Shown one piece after another: positions 24,054 through 36,085 of a stretch of DNA of 64,000 nucleotides. The DNA comes from Cryptomeria japonica. Taxonomy: Eukaryota; Streptophyta; Pinopsida; Cupressales; Cupressaceae. The stretch lies in contig NC_081412.1 of NCBI RefSeq assembly GCF_030272615.1, forward strand, positions 670,432,852-670,496,851. The letters are read 5' to 3'. The position numbers and the translations under genes were made by a program. Below the pieces are notes generated by a model. It ran no database searches. It was not told the DNA's origin and saw only the letters and a program-made list of their open reading frames with translations. Positions within the stretch are counted from its first letter, which is position 1, and every line of letters begins with the position of its first letter.

Positions 24054-24962
24054 TGTTGCCCCTAAGTTGTCCTTGATGACAAAAAGGGTGACATTATGAG
24101 GCTTTGTTTAGAGCAAGTTGACATAGCGTATACCTTTCACTTAATGCCTAAGTTCTTATGGTTTATGTTATGTTATATGTTCAATATAAAGTGCTTAAGA
24201 ACTGCACTATGTGCATTTATTTTAGATGTTTTTAAAAGCACTTTGAATAGTGCTATCGGAAATATGAGATGTGGGTCCCTTTACAACGATGACTTGGAGG
24301 TGAGTTGGTATAGTGTAAGTGACTGTTTGGTTGTCACATGGTTTGTTTAGTTGGCAGCACTTGATATCATCGGAATGAAACGTGTCAAGTTTCTAAGTTG
24401 ATTGGGCAACATATAATGATGTGTGGTCTATAGACCTTACGAATTTCAAATTTATTCTTCATTATCATTTGGGAAACGACTTATTAAAAAGTTAGGGAAA
24501 AAAAAAGAATGAAAGCATATATTTTTCTTTAACCCTAACATGATATCACTGCCATGATGGTTGTTTCGGTTGCTGCATACCAAGATTCAAGTAGACTCTT
24601 GAAGCAGATTTCAGTTATGATAAAGATCTTTGGAGGTTTTGTGGTGCTCATCTTTGATCAATGATTCAAGAAATAGGGAGATTTTGTCGGATTGTGTCTT
24701 CTGTCGACTTGGGTACTTAGGTATTTTGGGTATTGTTCATTTTTTTTTAGACGTAAATTCAATTGAAATCCAAGTTTGTCAAATCTGAAAACAAATGAAT
24801 GCATTTGAAAAGTTTCTTTTCGAATTATAGTTATCTCGAAGATTCCTCTAAATTTGTAATGATTATTGTGTGGTGGACGATTTATCTTTTAAAAATAAGG
24901 AACTTGAAAATTGTTTTCATTTTCCAATTATTCTTCAACTACAATAAGGTTTCGGTAACCCT

Positions 24963-25021
<59 letters not shown>

Positions 25022-25902
25022 CAATTTTTTTTATGTATATAATGTGAAAGTGAATGTTTATAAAGGGTGTAAAAAAATGGAGAATATGACGGGTGTGTTG
25101 TAACAGAATGCATAAAGTTTTTGGTAATGAGATATACTTTTAAAAAAACTTTGATCTATGTTCAGAAAATAGAGTATATGTTGAACTCTTTGTCTTTATT
25201 ATTATAGTGACACAAAGAAATGTATCGTATTTTTATAACAATACCCTATAACTGAGATTATTGCATATCATTGTGTTGGAAATCTCATTCAAACATTGAA
25301 AAATTTGTAGATGCACAAAAATAGTGTAGAAATAAGTCTTTCAGTGCTTGCAACTTGAGATTCTATTGAGATAATGTGAGATATAGGGGTGGGTGCTCCT
25401 TGGTCTGATACTTCTATATGCAATGTACTGAGTTGGTGCTCATTGAGTTAATAAAAGGAAATTCGTTGTCGAGTGGTTTTTCTACCCCAAGAGGGTTTTC
25501 CACTCATGAAAGCTATTGTGTTATGGGTTTATTCTTGTCTCAATTTGTTTCATTAATGTTAATGCTCTGATACCTAAGTTATGTATATGGTTTGTTATTC
25601 ACAAATCTTGTCTTGCTCATTAAATCTTATTTTGCATTACTTAAACTGTTCAAATTATATTTCCATTTGCAAAAGTCAGTTATGATTATAAGCATTACAG
25701 AGGTTATTCAAAATGCATATTGAATAATCAACTTCATATGATTTAATAAAGTCTAGTCTAAATCTATAGGGGTTAGATTTTTTTTAATACTCATTGCAAG
25801 TTGTCACAAAGTTGCTAAGTTTTTTTTATTTGCTCAATTTGGGTCAGAATTTCACTCTCTGATTCACCGCCCTCCCCTCTTAGAGTGAATCCACTTCCAA
25901 CA
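24054..25902 (+). repeat. Copia A 5' LTR
   Basis: Starts TGTTGCCCCTAAG and ends ACTTCCAACA, next to the primer site. It aligns along its length with 31,295-33,177, with scattered substitutions and two clear length differences. This copy has a pure (GT)n run of about 54 bases at 24,966-25,019 that is only a few repeats in the 3' LTR, and it lacks ~70 bases present at about 32,155-32,225 of the 3' LTR. The ORFs at 24,096-24,350 and 24,799-25,047 are LTR sequence, not genes. Confidence 0.93.
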
Positions 25903-25974
25903 AGTGGTATTAGAGAATTGGGTCCCTTCATATAGGTTTAACCCAGGGATTGATTCTAGTCTTTGGACGTCGAT

Positions 25975-27639
25975 ATGGCCCAATCACAAGAAGGTGTTAC
26001 ACTTTCTAGAACTCCTCTCTTTGATGGCTCAGATTATGTGTCCTGGAAAATCAGAATGGAAACTTACCTAGTTTAGGTTGATCTTAATGTGTGGAACATT
26101 GTAACCTCAAAATATGTTGTTCCTACTTCTATTCCCACTGATCCTAATGCTAAGACACAATATGAATTAAATGCCAAAACTAAGCATGATATCTTATGTG
26201 GTCTCACCAAGGATGTGTTTGTAAAGGTCATGCATTGTGCATTTGCTCATGAGATAAGGAATAAACTTGAAACTATTTATCAAGGTGATGCAAAAGTCAA
26301 AGAATATAAGATTCTCACACTCAAAAATCAGTTTGAGTCTTTGATAATGAAAGAAGATGAGACTATTGCAAGTTATTTTCTCAGAATAGATGAAGTTGTA
26401 AACTCTAGAAGAGGTCTTGGTGAAACTATTGATGAAAAAGATGTTGTTAGGAAGGTCATTCGAACCTTGTTACCTAAATTTGAAACTAAGGTTTCAACCT
26501 TAGAAGAAAAGAAGAGTTTTTCTAAAATGACTCTTGATGGCTTACAAAGCATACTCACAACCTATGAAATGAGGATAGGTAGTAATCTTTTCACTTCTAA
26601 AAAGACTGCTTTGAAGGCTGAAAAGAAAGAAGAACCTGATAGTGAATCTGAACTTTCAGATGCTATAGAAGCCCTACTTGTTAGAAAGTTGAAAAAAAAG
26701 TATAAGGGTAAATTTCCCTTAAAATGCTTTAATTGTGGCAAAACTGGACACTTTGCTGCTCAATGCCCTCTGAGTGACCAAAACAGTGAAGAAGAAAAAC
26801 CAGAAAATTTTTACAAAAAGAAAATGTGGAATCCTATAAATAAGTTTAATTCCTTCAAGAAAAAGAAGATTTTCTTTACTAAAGAAGACTCTAAAGTTGA
26901 AACAAACGACTCACCTTGTGAAGGTGATGAAACTTTGTTCATGGCAAAGATAGAAACCCCTTTAGAGAAAGACCTAATTAAAAATTTAATAGAAAATAGA
27001 TTTAATGATTTGGATCAAGGTGAAGTTGATCTTGAAGGAGAGTTACTTTGTGCTCTCAAATAAATTAAGATATTAAAGAATCTTTTAGCTTCTCATGAAA
27101 GCTCAAATTAGATCTTACAAGTTGAGTTGAATGACTCAAACTTGACAACTACAAACCTAGAATCTCTTCTTGAAGAAAGAGAAAAGAAAATTGAAACATT
27201 AGAACAACAAACAATAAAACTGCAAAAAGAGATTGAAAAATATGAAAGTACCATGCATTTGAATGATATCTTGAACAAGCAAAAGAAACACAAAAATTTG
27301 ACTGGTGTAGGCTATGATAAGGTTGAATCATCCAAATAAATTACTAAGCTTTTAAACAGAAAGCAATTACAAGCTTACAATAGGATGAGACCATTTAGGT
27401 TCGGGTTCTTTCATGGCTATTGCTTTTACTGCAATAAGTTTGGCCATAAGGTAAACACTTGTAGATTTTTGCAGCATAGAACTCCTATGTTTGGACACGA
27501 ACAAGCCTATGGCTTTCCAAATACTATGAAGTGTATTAAATGTAACACCTTTGGACATACCTCTACTCAGTGCAAATCAAAGGCAAACACTGATAAGGCA
27601 TGGAAACAAAATTTGTACCTAGTACTGAACAATCAATGA
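25975..27639 (+). pseudogene. Copia A gag with coiled coil and three CCHC knuckles, broken
   Basis: The ATG at 25,975 opens MAQSQEGVTLSRTPLFDG, the usual N-terminus of copia gag, but TAG at 26,074 stops it after 33 codons. The frame then stays open 26,077-27,060. It includes a capsid-like helical part and the first zinc knuckle, CFNCGKTGHFAAQC (26,725-26,766). After stops at 27,061 and 27,109 the same frame continues with a coiled coil (LLEEREKKIETLEQQ, ~27,160-27,250), another stop near 27,337, then two more knuckles, CFYCNKFGHKVNTC and CIKCNTFGHTSTQC (27,424-27,575). All pieces share one frame, so only nonsense changes, not indels, have broken it. Confidence 0.9.
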
Positions 27640-28510
27640 TTGTGCAAACTGCATTTCTGTCAAATAAGAAATCAATGTGGGTGTTGGACATTGGTTGTTC
27701 ACACCATATGATGGGAGAGAAATAAATTTCTTCATTTGCAAGATTTTGATGGAGGTTTTGTTCAATTTGGTGATAATTCAGGAGCCTTTGTCAGAGGTAA
27801 GGGTACATTACTACTGAATGATGATACTCCAATCCATGATGTGTATTTTGTTGAAGGATTAAAAAATAATTTTTTGAGTGTCAATCAAATCTGTGATAGT
27901 GGTTATAATGTATCCTTTAGTTCTCAAGGTTGTGTTATCAAATAAGTCTAGTAAAGTTGTTGTTGGTGGTTTTAGAACAATTGGCAATGTTTACAACTTG
28001 CTTGACTCCACAAATTGTGAAAACAATGAAGGCATGTGCCTTTTGGGTCAAGTAGAGGAAAATTATTTGTGGTATAAGTGCTTGGGACATGTAAACTTTG
28101 ATAATCTAGTTTGAATCAACAAGAATCAGAATGTCAGAGGTTTGTTTATCTTGAGTAAACTTTTAAACTCAATTTGTAAAGAGTGTTTGAAAGGTAAACA
28201 AACAAAAGTGTCTTTCAAATCTAAAGAACACTCTTCCACAAGACCATTATAGATTGTTCATATAGATTTGTGTGGTCCTACAAGGACACAATCAATAAAC
28301 AGTGAATAATACTCTATGCTCTTTGTTGATGACTATACTAGAATGGTATGGGTCACTTTTCTTAAACACAAATCTGAAGCATTTGACAGATTTGAGATTT
28401 TTAAAAAGATGGTTGAACATGAATCTGATCTGAAATTAAAATGCTTAAGATTAGATAAGGGTGGTGAGTTTATATCATAAGAATTCATAGATTATTATGA
28501 AAGACATGAC
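27640..28510 (+). pseudogene. Copia A protease and integrase N-terminal half, broken
   Basis: The protease active site reads WVLDIGCSHHM (about 27,678-27,710). The catalytic DSG motif is DIG, so the serine is lost. A stop and frame change follow. The pre-integrase zinc region has LWYKCLGHVNFDNL (~28,067-28,110) and CKECLKGKQ. Integrase then shows the catalytic-core starts DLCGPT (~28,265) and FVDDYTRMVW (~28,322), with stops at several points up to ~28,550. Confidence 0.85.
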
Positions 28511-29800
28511 ATTAAAAGAAAATATGCTGCTGCCCGAACACCTCAATAAAATGGAGTGGTTGAGAGAAAAAATAGAATAGTCAAAGAAATGGCTCGCACG
28601 ATGCTCAATGAAGGAAATTTGCCAGATAGGTATTGGAAAGAAGTTGTTCATACAATAGTTTACATTCTGAATCATGTACAAATCAGGGTAAAACCTACCT
28701 TTACTTCCTATGAACTCTGGTATGTTAAAGGTACTTCTATTAAATATTTTAAGACTTTTGGATGCAAGTGCTACATTAAAAGAGATGAAGAAAATCTAAA
28801 AAGATTTGATACTAAAATTGTTGAGGGTATCTTTCTTGGATACTCGACTCATAGCAAAGCTTATAAATGTTTCAATAATAGGATGAATAAAATTGTTGAA
28901 ATAGTTAATGTAAGATTTGATGAGAAATTGCTTCTAAGTGATGATGTACAGGATGTTGAGGAGGATACACCATTAAGACTTGATCAAGCTCCTAAATCTA
29001 CTGAAGAAAAAATAACAAATGTAGAGAGTGAATCTAGGCCCAAAGCTACATCCAGTTCTAAAGTAGAAATTCCTCTACATACACCCTCCAGAATCATTAC
29101 TGAAAGACATCCTCAAAATCAAATTATTGGTGACATAGATGCAGAAATCATGACTAGGAGAACAGAAAAAATTGATGAACAAGCTCAAATGGATGAGCAT
29201 TATTGTTTGGTAACTAATTTTGAACCTAAATCTATCTCTGATGCATTGATTGATGATTGTTGGCTAAATGCAATGAGAGATGAAATCAGTCAAATAGAAA
29301 AGAATAAAACCTGGGAACTAGTGCCTAGACTAGACGATAAAAATGTTATAGGGGGGAAATGGATTTTCAGAAATAAACTTGATGAATCTGGTAAAGTTGT
29401 TAGGAATAAGGCACACTTTGTTTGTAAAGGCTATGCACAACAGGAAGGTGTAGATTTTGGTGAAACATTTGCACTTGTTGCTAGGATAGAGTCAATATGA
29501 ATATTTCTTGCATATTCTTGTTATAAAAACTTTAAAGTATATCAAATGGATGTTAAAACAACATTTCGAAATGGTTATCTTCATGAGGAGGTGTATGTGA
29601 AGTAGCCAGAAGGGTTTGTCTCTTCAAATAAACCTGATTATGTATACAGGTTGAAAAAGGATCTATATGGCCTTAAACAATCTCCAAGAGCTTGGTACTC
29701 TAGGTTGGAAGCCCACCTAATTGCAAATGGATTCGCTAGAGTTGGAGTTGACAGTAACTTGTATAGCAAGGTTGAAGGTAATGTTTTTTAGTTACTGAAG
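28511..29800 (+). pseudogene. Copia A integrase C-terminal half and reverse transcriptase, broken
   Basis: The frame is open from 28,550 to 29,500. NGVVERKNR carries the third integrase catalytic residue (E), followed by the integrase tail. An acidic linker (28,950-29,200) leads to the reverse transcriptase start (WLNAMRDEISQIEKNKTWELV, about 29,262 onward). After TGA at 29,498 the frame continues through [11 protein letters not shown] (~29,545), a TAG inside VYVK-PEGF and LYGLKQSPRAWYSRL (~29,667-29,705). It is lost near 29,790, just before the YVDD box. Confidence 0.9.
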
Positions 29801-30745
29801 TATATGTGGATGATATTATTTTTGGCTGCAATAATGATTCCTTCTCCAAAAAGTTTTCAAAACTCACAGAATCTGAATTTGAAATGTCCATGTTGGGTGA
29901 ATTAACCTTTTTCCTTGGTCTTCAAGTAATGCAACTTGAAGGGGGCATATTTATGTCACAAACTAAATATGCAAAAGAAATTCTTAAGAAGTTTAACATG
30001 ACAGATTGCAAATCAGTTAGCACTCCAATGGAGACTAGTTGCAAATTGACTAAGACTAATGATTCTCTTGAGGTAAATCAATCAAGGTATAGATCAATGA
30101 TAGGTGGTTTACTATATTTAACTGCACATCTAGACCTGATTTAATGTATGCAATATGTTTCGTTTCACGCTTCCAGCCTACACCTAAACAATCTCACTTG
30201 ACTGCTGTGAAAAAATTATTTAAACACATTCAAGGTACTTTAGACTATGGTTTATGGTATCCTCAGAAAAATGATTTTTCTCTTATTGGTTACACTAATG
30301 CCGACTGGGCTGGCTATATGGATGACATAAAAAGCACTAGTGGTGCAACCTTCTTTCTAAGAGATTGTCTTGTTGCTTGGCATAGTAAAAAGCAAGATTG
30401 TGTCACTTTATCAACTGCAGAATCTGAATATATCGCAACAACTTCTTGTTGTACCCAACTAATCTAGATGTCTCATCAACTTGCTGATATGGGTATTTCA
30501 GTTGACAAACCCATCTCCATTTTCTGTGATAACACTAGTGCCATCAATCTCTCTAAGAACCCTGTTATGCATTCTCGCACTAAACATGTTGCTATCAAAC
30601 TACATTTTCTATGAGAACAAGTGTTAGCTAATGAATTTTAGATGTTGTATGTGCCTTCTCTAGCACAAGTAGTTGACATTTTCATAAAAGCTCTATCTAA
30701 AGAAGCATTTGAGTGTTCCAGGGATAGGTTGGGAGTCATCTCTCA
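29801..30745 (+). pseudogene. Copia A reverse transcriptase palm end and RNase H, broken
   Basis: VYVDDIIFG (about 29,795-29,825) is the intact catalytic YVDD. It is followed by the connection segment (LGELTFFLGLQV, MSQTKYAKEILKKF). A frame change at ~30,140 leads into RNase H: YTNADWAGYMDDIKSTSG (~30,290-30,345), LSTAESEY (~30,408-30,432), CDNTSAINLSKNP and HSRTKHVAIKLHFL. The last domain is recognisable to ~30,740 with stops at 30,465, 30,613 and 30,640. Confidence 0.9.
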
Positions 30746-30950
30746 ATATACTCTTTCTTAAATTCTTGTCTTCAATCAGGGGGATCTTTTCTCTCCACAA
30801 GCAACATTCTATTGTTTTGTCCTTTGTCCTTGAGTCAAAAAGGGGGAGAAAGCATCATTGACAGATGATTAAAAATAAATTCATTGCCAGATGATTAAAA
30901 TGACAGATGGTTAATAGATGATTGGTATTCATTTTGATAGATTAAATTGG

Positions 30951-31048
30951 CATTCTTGGCATCTAGCATTGCATTCATTTTGGTATTGACAGTTGACAAC
31001 ATTCTTAGCATTTGGCATTGCATTCATTTTGGTATTGACAGTTGACAA
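30951..31048. repeat. 49-bp direct repeat in copia A 3' untranslated region
   Basis: The unit starting CATTCTTGGCATCTAGCATT (30,951-30,999) repeats at 31,000-31,048 with four differences. Looser TTGGTATTGACAGATGACA-like words extend over about 30,860-31,230, between the end of pol and the PPT. Confidence 0.85.
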
Positions 31049-31294
31049 ATCATTTCGACAGATTGGTATTCTTGGCTATTGACAAATGACAGATGGTATT
31101 CTTGGCATTAATTTTTTTTATTGACAGATGACAAATTGGCATTATTGCCAGGTTACAGATTAACATTTGGTATTATTGGTTTATATGCTTATTGATAGTG
31201 GTTTTGTCTGGCATTAGCAGTCTGGTATTTGCACTTTGCATTTTTCAAAGTCAATGATGGCATGGTTTTTTCCATCAAGGACAAAGGGGGATTT

Positions 31295-33177
31295 TGTTTC
31301 CCGTTAGTTGTCCTTGATGACAAAAAGGGTGATATTATGAGGCTTTGTTTAGTGCAAGTTGACATGGTGTATACCTTTCACTAAATGCCTAAGTGCTTAT
31401 GGTTTATGTTATGTTATATGTTGAATGTAAAGTGTTTAAGAATTGCACTATTGGTATTTATTTTAGATGTTGTTTTTAAAAGCACTTTGTATAGTGCTTC
31501 TGATAATATGAGATGTGGGTCCCTTTACACTGATGACTTGGAGGTGAGTTGGTATAGTGTAAGTGACTGTTTGGTTGTCACATGGTTTGTTTAGTTGGTA
31601 GCACTTGATATCATCGGAATGAAACATGTCAAGTTTCCAAGTCGTCTGGACAACATATAATGATGTGTGGTTTATAGACCTTACAAATTTCAAATTTATT
31701 CTTCATTATCATTTGGGACTAGACTTATAATAGAGTTAGGGAAAAATCAAAAGAATGTAAAGCGCATATTTTTCTTTAACCTAACGTGATATCACTTCTA
31801 TGATGGTTGTTTTGGTAGCTACAAACCAAGATTAAACTAGAATCTTGAAGCAGATTTCAGTTATGATGAAGATCTTTGGAGGTTTTGTGGTGCTCATCCT
31901 TGATCGTCAATTCAGGAAACATGGAGATTTTGTGGGATTGTGTCTTCTGTCGACTTGGGTACTCAGGTATTTTGGGTATTGTTAATTTTTTTTTAGAGGT
32001 AAATTCGGTTGAAATCCAAGTTTGTCAAATCTGAAAACAAATGAATGCATTTGAAAAGTTTCCTTTCTAGTTATCGTTATCTCGGAGATTCCTCTAAATT
32101 TGTAATGATTACTATTTGGTGGACGATTTATCTTTTAAAAATAAGGAACTTGAACAATAAGAACATCTTGATTCTCTTTTTCAATTATGAGAGGACTATA
32201 AAGATAGGTCGATATTCAGTTTGTGTGGTTGTTTTTATTTTCCAGTTATTCTTCAACCACAATAAGGTTTCGGTAACCCTTCACGAGTGTGTGTGTGACA
32301 GTTTTTCTTATGTATATAATGTGAAAGTGAATGGTTATAAAGGGTGTAAAAAATTAGAGAATATGACAGGTGTGTTGTAACAGAATGCATAAAGTTTTTG
32401 GTAATGAGATATACTTTAAAAGAAAACTTTAATTTGTTTTCAGAAAGCAGAGTATATGTTGAACTCTCTGTCTTTATTAATATAGTGTCACATAGAAATG
32501 TATTGTACTGTTATAACTGTACCCTGCAACTGAGATTATTGCATATCATTGTGTTGGAAATCTCGTTCAAACACTGGAAAATTTGTAGATGCACCAAAAT
32601 AGTGTAGATATAAGTTCTTCAATGCTTGCAACTTGAGATGCTATTGAGATAATGTGAGATATAGGGGTGGGGCTCCTTGAAGCCTGATACTTCTAAATAT
32701 AGTGTATTGAGTTGGTGCTCATTGAGTTAATAAAAGGAAATTCATTGTTGAGTGGTTTTTCTACCTCAAGAAGGTTTTCCACTCATGAAATCTATTGTGT
32801 TATGGGTTTATTCTTGTCTCAATTTATTTCATTAAGGTTAATGCTCTGATACCTAAGTTATCTATATGGTTTGTTGTTCACAAATCTTGTCTTGCTCATT
32901 AACTCTTATTTTGCATTACTTAAACTGTTCAAATTATATTTCCATTTGTAAAAGTTAGTTATGATTATAAGCATTACAAAGGTTATTCAAAATACATATT
33001 GAATAATCAATTCCATATGCTTTAATAAAGTCTAGTTTGAATCTTTAGGGGTTGGATTTTTTTAATACTCATTGAAAGTTGTCACAAAGTTGCTTAGTTT
33101 TATTTATTTGCTCAATTTGGGTCAGAATTTTAGTCACTCTAATTCACCCCCCTCTCAGAGTGAATCCACTTCCAACA
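31295..33177 (+). repeat. Copia A 3' LTR
   Basis: Starts TGTTTCCCGTTAG after the PPT and ends ACTTCCAACA. It is collinear with the 5' LTR, with scattered differences throughout, so the insertion is not recent. ORFs at 31,385-31,594 and 32,045-32,380 are LTR sequence, and the same frames appear in the 5' LTR. Confidence 0.93.
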
Positions 33178-33182
33178 AATTT
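33178..33182. repeat. Copia A target-site duplication, right copy (AATTT)
   Basis: Matches 24,049-24,053 exactly. Confidence 0.9.
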
Positions 33183-33688
33183 GACTGTGCTCAAAATGGA
33201 AAGTGTGGTATAAAAGAGGCCCCAAATCTAACATGTTGTCTCTTGTTGGAGGATGTTGGGTTTTCCACACTAGAAAATTTACAAAGCTTTTTTGAATTCT
33301 CATCATTGAGGAAATTAAAGAAGTTAGGATTGTATAATTGCTGCAAGGTTGAAGATCCTCTTGATGTTAGTGGTTGTCATGAATTGCAGGCATTACATTT
33401 AGTCTATAATGACAATCTGAAAGGACTTCCCAACATGGGAGAGTGCCCACAATTAGAAGAAATCAAATTGAGTTGGTATTCTTCTGAGGAAAATGATGTC
33501 AAAATTCTTGAGGAGAGTTCTTAATTTGAAGATGAAACCTTCCCAAACTTAAGTTATGTAAGTGCGCCAGAAGCATTGAAAGAGTGGGAGTGGCTTGAGA
33601 GCAAGACAATGCTGGGAATAAGGTATTTCCGTGGAGGGAAGATATATTATTCTATCACAATTTCCTACAAATCTGACAACCGAAGGGA
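33183..33688 (+). pseudogene. NB-LRR disease-resistance gene relic, 3' part
   Basis: The leucine-rich-repeat frame resumes immediately after copia A: CLLLEDVGFSTLENLQSFF, LRKLKKLGLYNCCKVEDPLD, LQALHLVYNDNLKGLPNMGE, LEEIKLSW. It stops at TAA (33,522), but the same frame continues (FPNLSYVSAPEALKEWEWLES) to about 33,680. The CCKVEDPLDVSGCHELQ segment matches in type CDKVEEPLDYTGCVGLQ of the 5' part (~23,715), confirming the same gene family. Joining across the single AATTT target gives a frame mismatch, so other mutations or a lost intron boundary also separate the halves. A MULE-like repeat begins at 33,689 and truncates it. Confidence 0.82.
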
Positions 33689-36085
33689 CGCGTCTATTTT
33701 GGCTCCAAAAGTGACCTGTCGTACCAATGATATACATCGACATACATGTTTGAGACATGCATACCATGCCAATTTGGCGTAGTCATTGGACCTAGAGAAA
33801 ATGACGTGGAGTTGTCCTAGACTTGCCTGTTTCAAATGTCGGGGCCTTCGTGAAACTACGTGGACATGCCAGAGGACGATGAACCTTGAGTTGTAGCTCG
33901 CGCCGGTGTGTTGTGCCTAACAGGCACATTAAAAACCATGAAACATAAACAACTGGCGACAAGTGTAGATGACTACGTTCAAATGCCAAAACAGCAGGAA
34001 AAAGAGTGCGCAGGATTCCAAAACGCAGTGGCTCCCTCCAAAACCTCTCGTACATGTTAGTGACAGGTGGTTTAGTCCTTAGTCAATTGCAGCCATTCAT
34101 TGGAAAAGCGATGATGTAGAACATGCCACTAACACGTGCTAGGCCAACCATAGTACACGTCCTTGTACCTTTTCAGGAAAATACCTCACGCCATTTTCTA
34201 CCTCATGTGGAAAAAATCGCAGTCGTTCATTAAAAAATTGATGATGTAGAACGTACCACTTACACGTGTGTTAGGTAAACCGTACTATGCATCCCTGTGC
34301 CTCCATTTTAGAATACCTTGGGCCATTTTCTGCCTCATGTGGAAAAGTGTAGGAATAATGGGACTAATGTGTGATTAAAGCAAGTGTCCTCATTGTTGGG
34401 TGTCCTCATTGTTGAAGTCTTTTGCTATTTTTGAAGGGAAAGAAGGGCTTGAAGAAGGAGGTAGCAAGTTATTATTGAGGGCAACCTGCATTATTGAAGG
34501 AGGCAGCGAGTTATTATTGAAGGGCAACCTACGTTGTTGAAGGAGACTTCATTTTTTAAGGTTGTCAGGTATGTGGACAATTCATTTTTTTTCTAGTTGT
34601 ATATTCTGGGTTTCAATTCTTTGTTTTTCGTTTTTTATTTTGCTTTATATGCAATGGGAAAATTTCCATGTTTTGGTTTACATGTACTCAGAAAATTTTA
34701 TTGTTTTTCTTTAGTGGGAAATTATTCTTGTTTTTCTTTAGTGGGAAATTATTTGTGTTAGGGTTAGATATCGTGTTGGACGCATGTTTGCTGGCTTCAA
34801 AAAGCCGTGGTAAAACGTGTGACAAAAACACGTGTTAGTCTTGTTGTACTGTCATTTTGGTGGCTGATTGGTGTTAGGTTGCTGGCATCTATTTGGTCTA
34901 TCATTTCTAGTTGAAGCTATTCGGACTTTATTTTCGATACAACCTTCACATTTGGGGACTTTTTCACTATTGCACTTTTCGGTATAAGTCTTACTGATAG
35001 CCTCATCGGTTATCGGAAAGACAATTTTATGCTTTTGCCACTTATGTTCACTATACCGATGAGCCTTATTGGTATATGCTTCTCTGATATAACCATCGTT
35101 GACTTCTTAATTTAATCGACGAGAGTGATACCAATAGGTATCACTTTGGATTTCCATGCATTGTTATCGGTATATGATACACCGATCAACAGCTAGTATT
35201 TATTGTGTGTTTTTATCGGGGTTACTTATCCCGATAGTGTAACTTTCCATTATTTGTAATTTTTACTTCCATAATTAAGTAGGAACTTCTTCCATCCATA
35301 AAGGGGCGCCTTTTCTCATTATTCTTCTTGAGATGCACACTCGTCTATTGTGGCTCCAAAACCACTGTAAGGATTTACTAGAATAGTCGCACGCGTGTTA
35401 GTCATGCAATAGCCACCGCCTTACGGACTCCGCCGTTTGGATTGACTAACACACGTGTTAGTCCTTGAACAATTAACAATTATATGTACCCAATTAGGTT
35501 GACAAGCTCGTAGATCTAAGATCTAATACCACTCATTCTAAGACAACAATATACGTAAAATATATAGCATAATAGTTATATTCAAATTATCTTCAAATGA
35601 TTCAAATCAATATGTAGAAATACCCATATAAATTTGTATATAATTTTACACAAGTTTTTTGGTCTTCTTATTTTAATATGATTTACTATTTATTACATAA
35701 ATAGTCTAAAATAACAAAAAAAATGTTTGTTTTGGAGTTGCGGTCGAACGCGTCTAGCCTGGCTCGAAAAAGACAATACGGATTGACTAACATGCATGTT
35801 AGTCTCACGTGTGTGTATTCTGGTTTGAAAATGAAGTACGGATTTACTAACACGGGGGTTAGTAGAGCATTTTACACCATCAATTTTGCAATTAACGGTT
35901 GTGATTGAGTAACCTATCACTAACATGTTGTATGAAAGGTTTGCTTTGGAGCGGGAGCACCTATTGTACAACGTGTTAGTGTTGTGTTAGTCAATCGCTG
36001 CTCGTTCATTGCAAACTCGACGGTGTAAAACGTGCGACTAACAAGCGTGTTAGTCATTGCGTACTACCATTTTGGAGCGGTCATG
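33689..36085. repeat. MULE-like repeat tract with GACTAACA...TGTTAGTC palindromes
   Basis: Begins GACGCGTCTATTTTGGCTCC at 33,689. It contains partial copies of a ~150-bp unit whose full form runs from GGCTCCAAAA through TCGATGGTGTAAAACGTGC and a 20-bp palindrome to TTTTGGAGCC, so its ends are inverted repeats. Copies or pieces lie at about 34,040-34,145, 34,215-34,275, 35,345-35,465, 35,770-35,960 (reverse) and 35,960-36,085. Between them (34,950-35,250) are TATCGGTATA and CCGATAG-type words shared with 53.6-55.2 kb. No transposase here. It looks like a non-autonomous relative, or a pile-up of ends, of the MULE at 55-62 kb. Confidence 0.7.

Larger units (their letters stand above)
24054..33177 (+). 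mobile_element. Ty1-copia LTR retrotransposon inside an NB-LRR gene (copia A)
   Basis: A complete 9.1-kb element. It has a 1.85-kb 5' LTR (24,054-25,902), a primer site TGGTATTAGAGA (25,905-25,916, two changes from the initiator-Met-tRNA complement), extended gag, protease, integrase, reverse transcriptase and RNase H. A ~550-bp 3' untranslated stretch, the PPT AAAGGGGGA (31,283-31,291) and a 1.88-kb 3' LTR (31,295-33,177) follow. Both LTRs begin TGTT and end CCAACA. A perfect AATTT duplication flanks it. Long LTRs, three zinc knuckles in gag and a coiled coil point to a large-copia lineage. Many stops and frameshifts make it non-autonomous. Confidence 0.95.

Noticed and set aside
24096-25047. 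ORFs in the 5' LTR (also repeated at 31,385-32,380)
   Set aside because: The same frames occur in both LTRs of copia A, so they are LTR sequence and not genes.
33689-36085. Complete autonomous DNA transposon
   Set aside because: It has end-type repeats but no transposase frame, so only repeat ends are supported.
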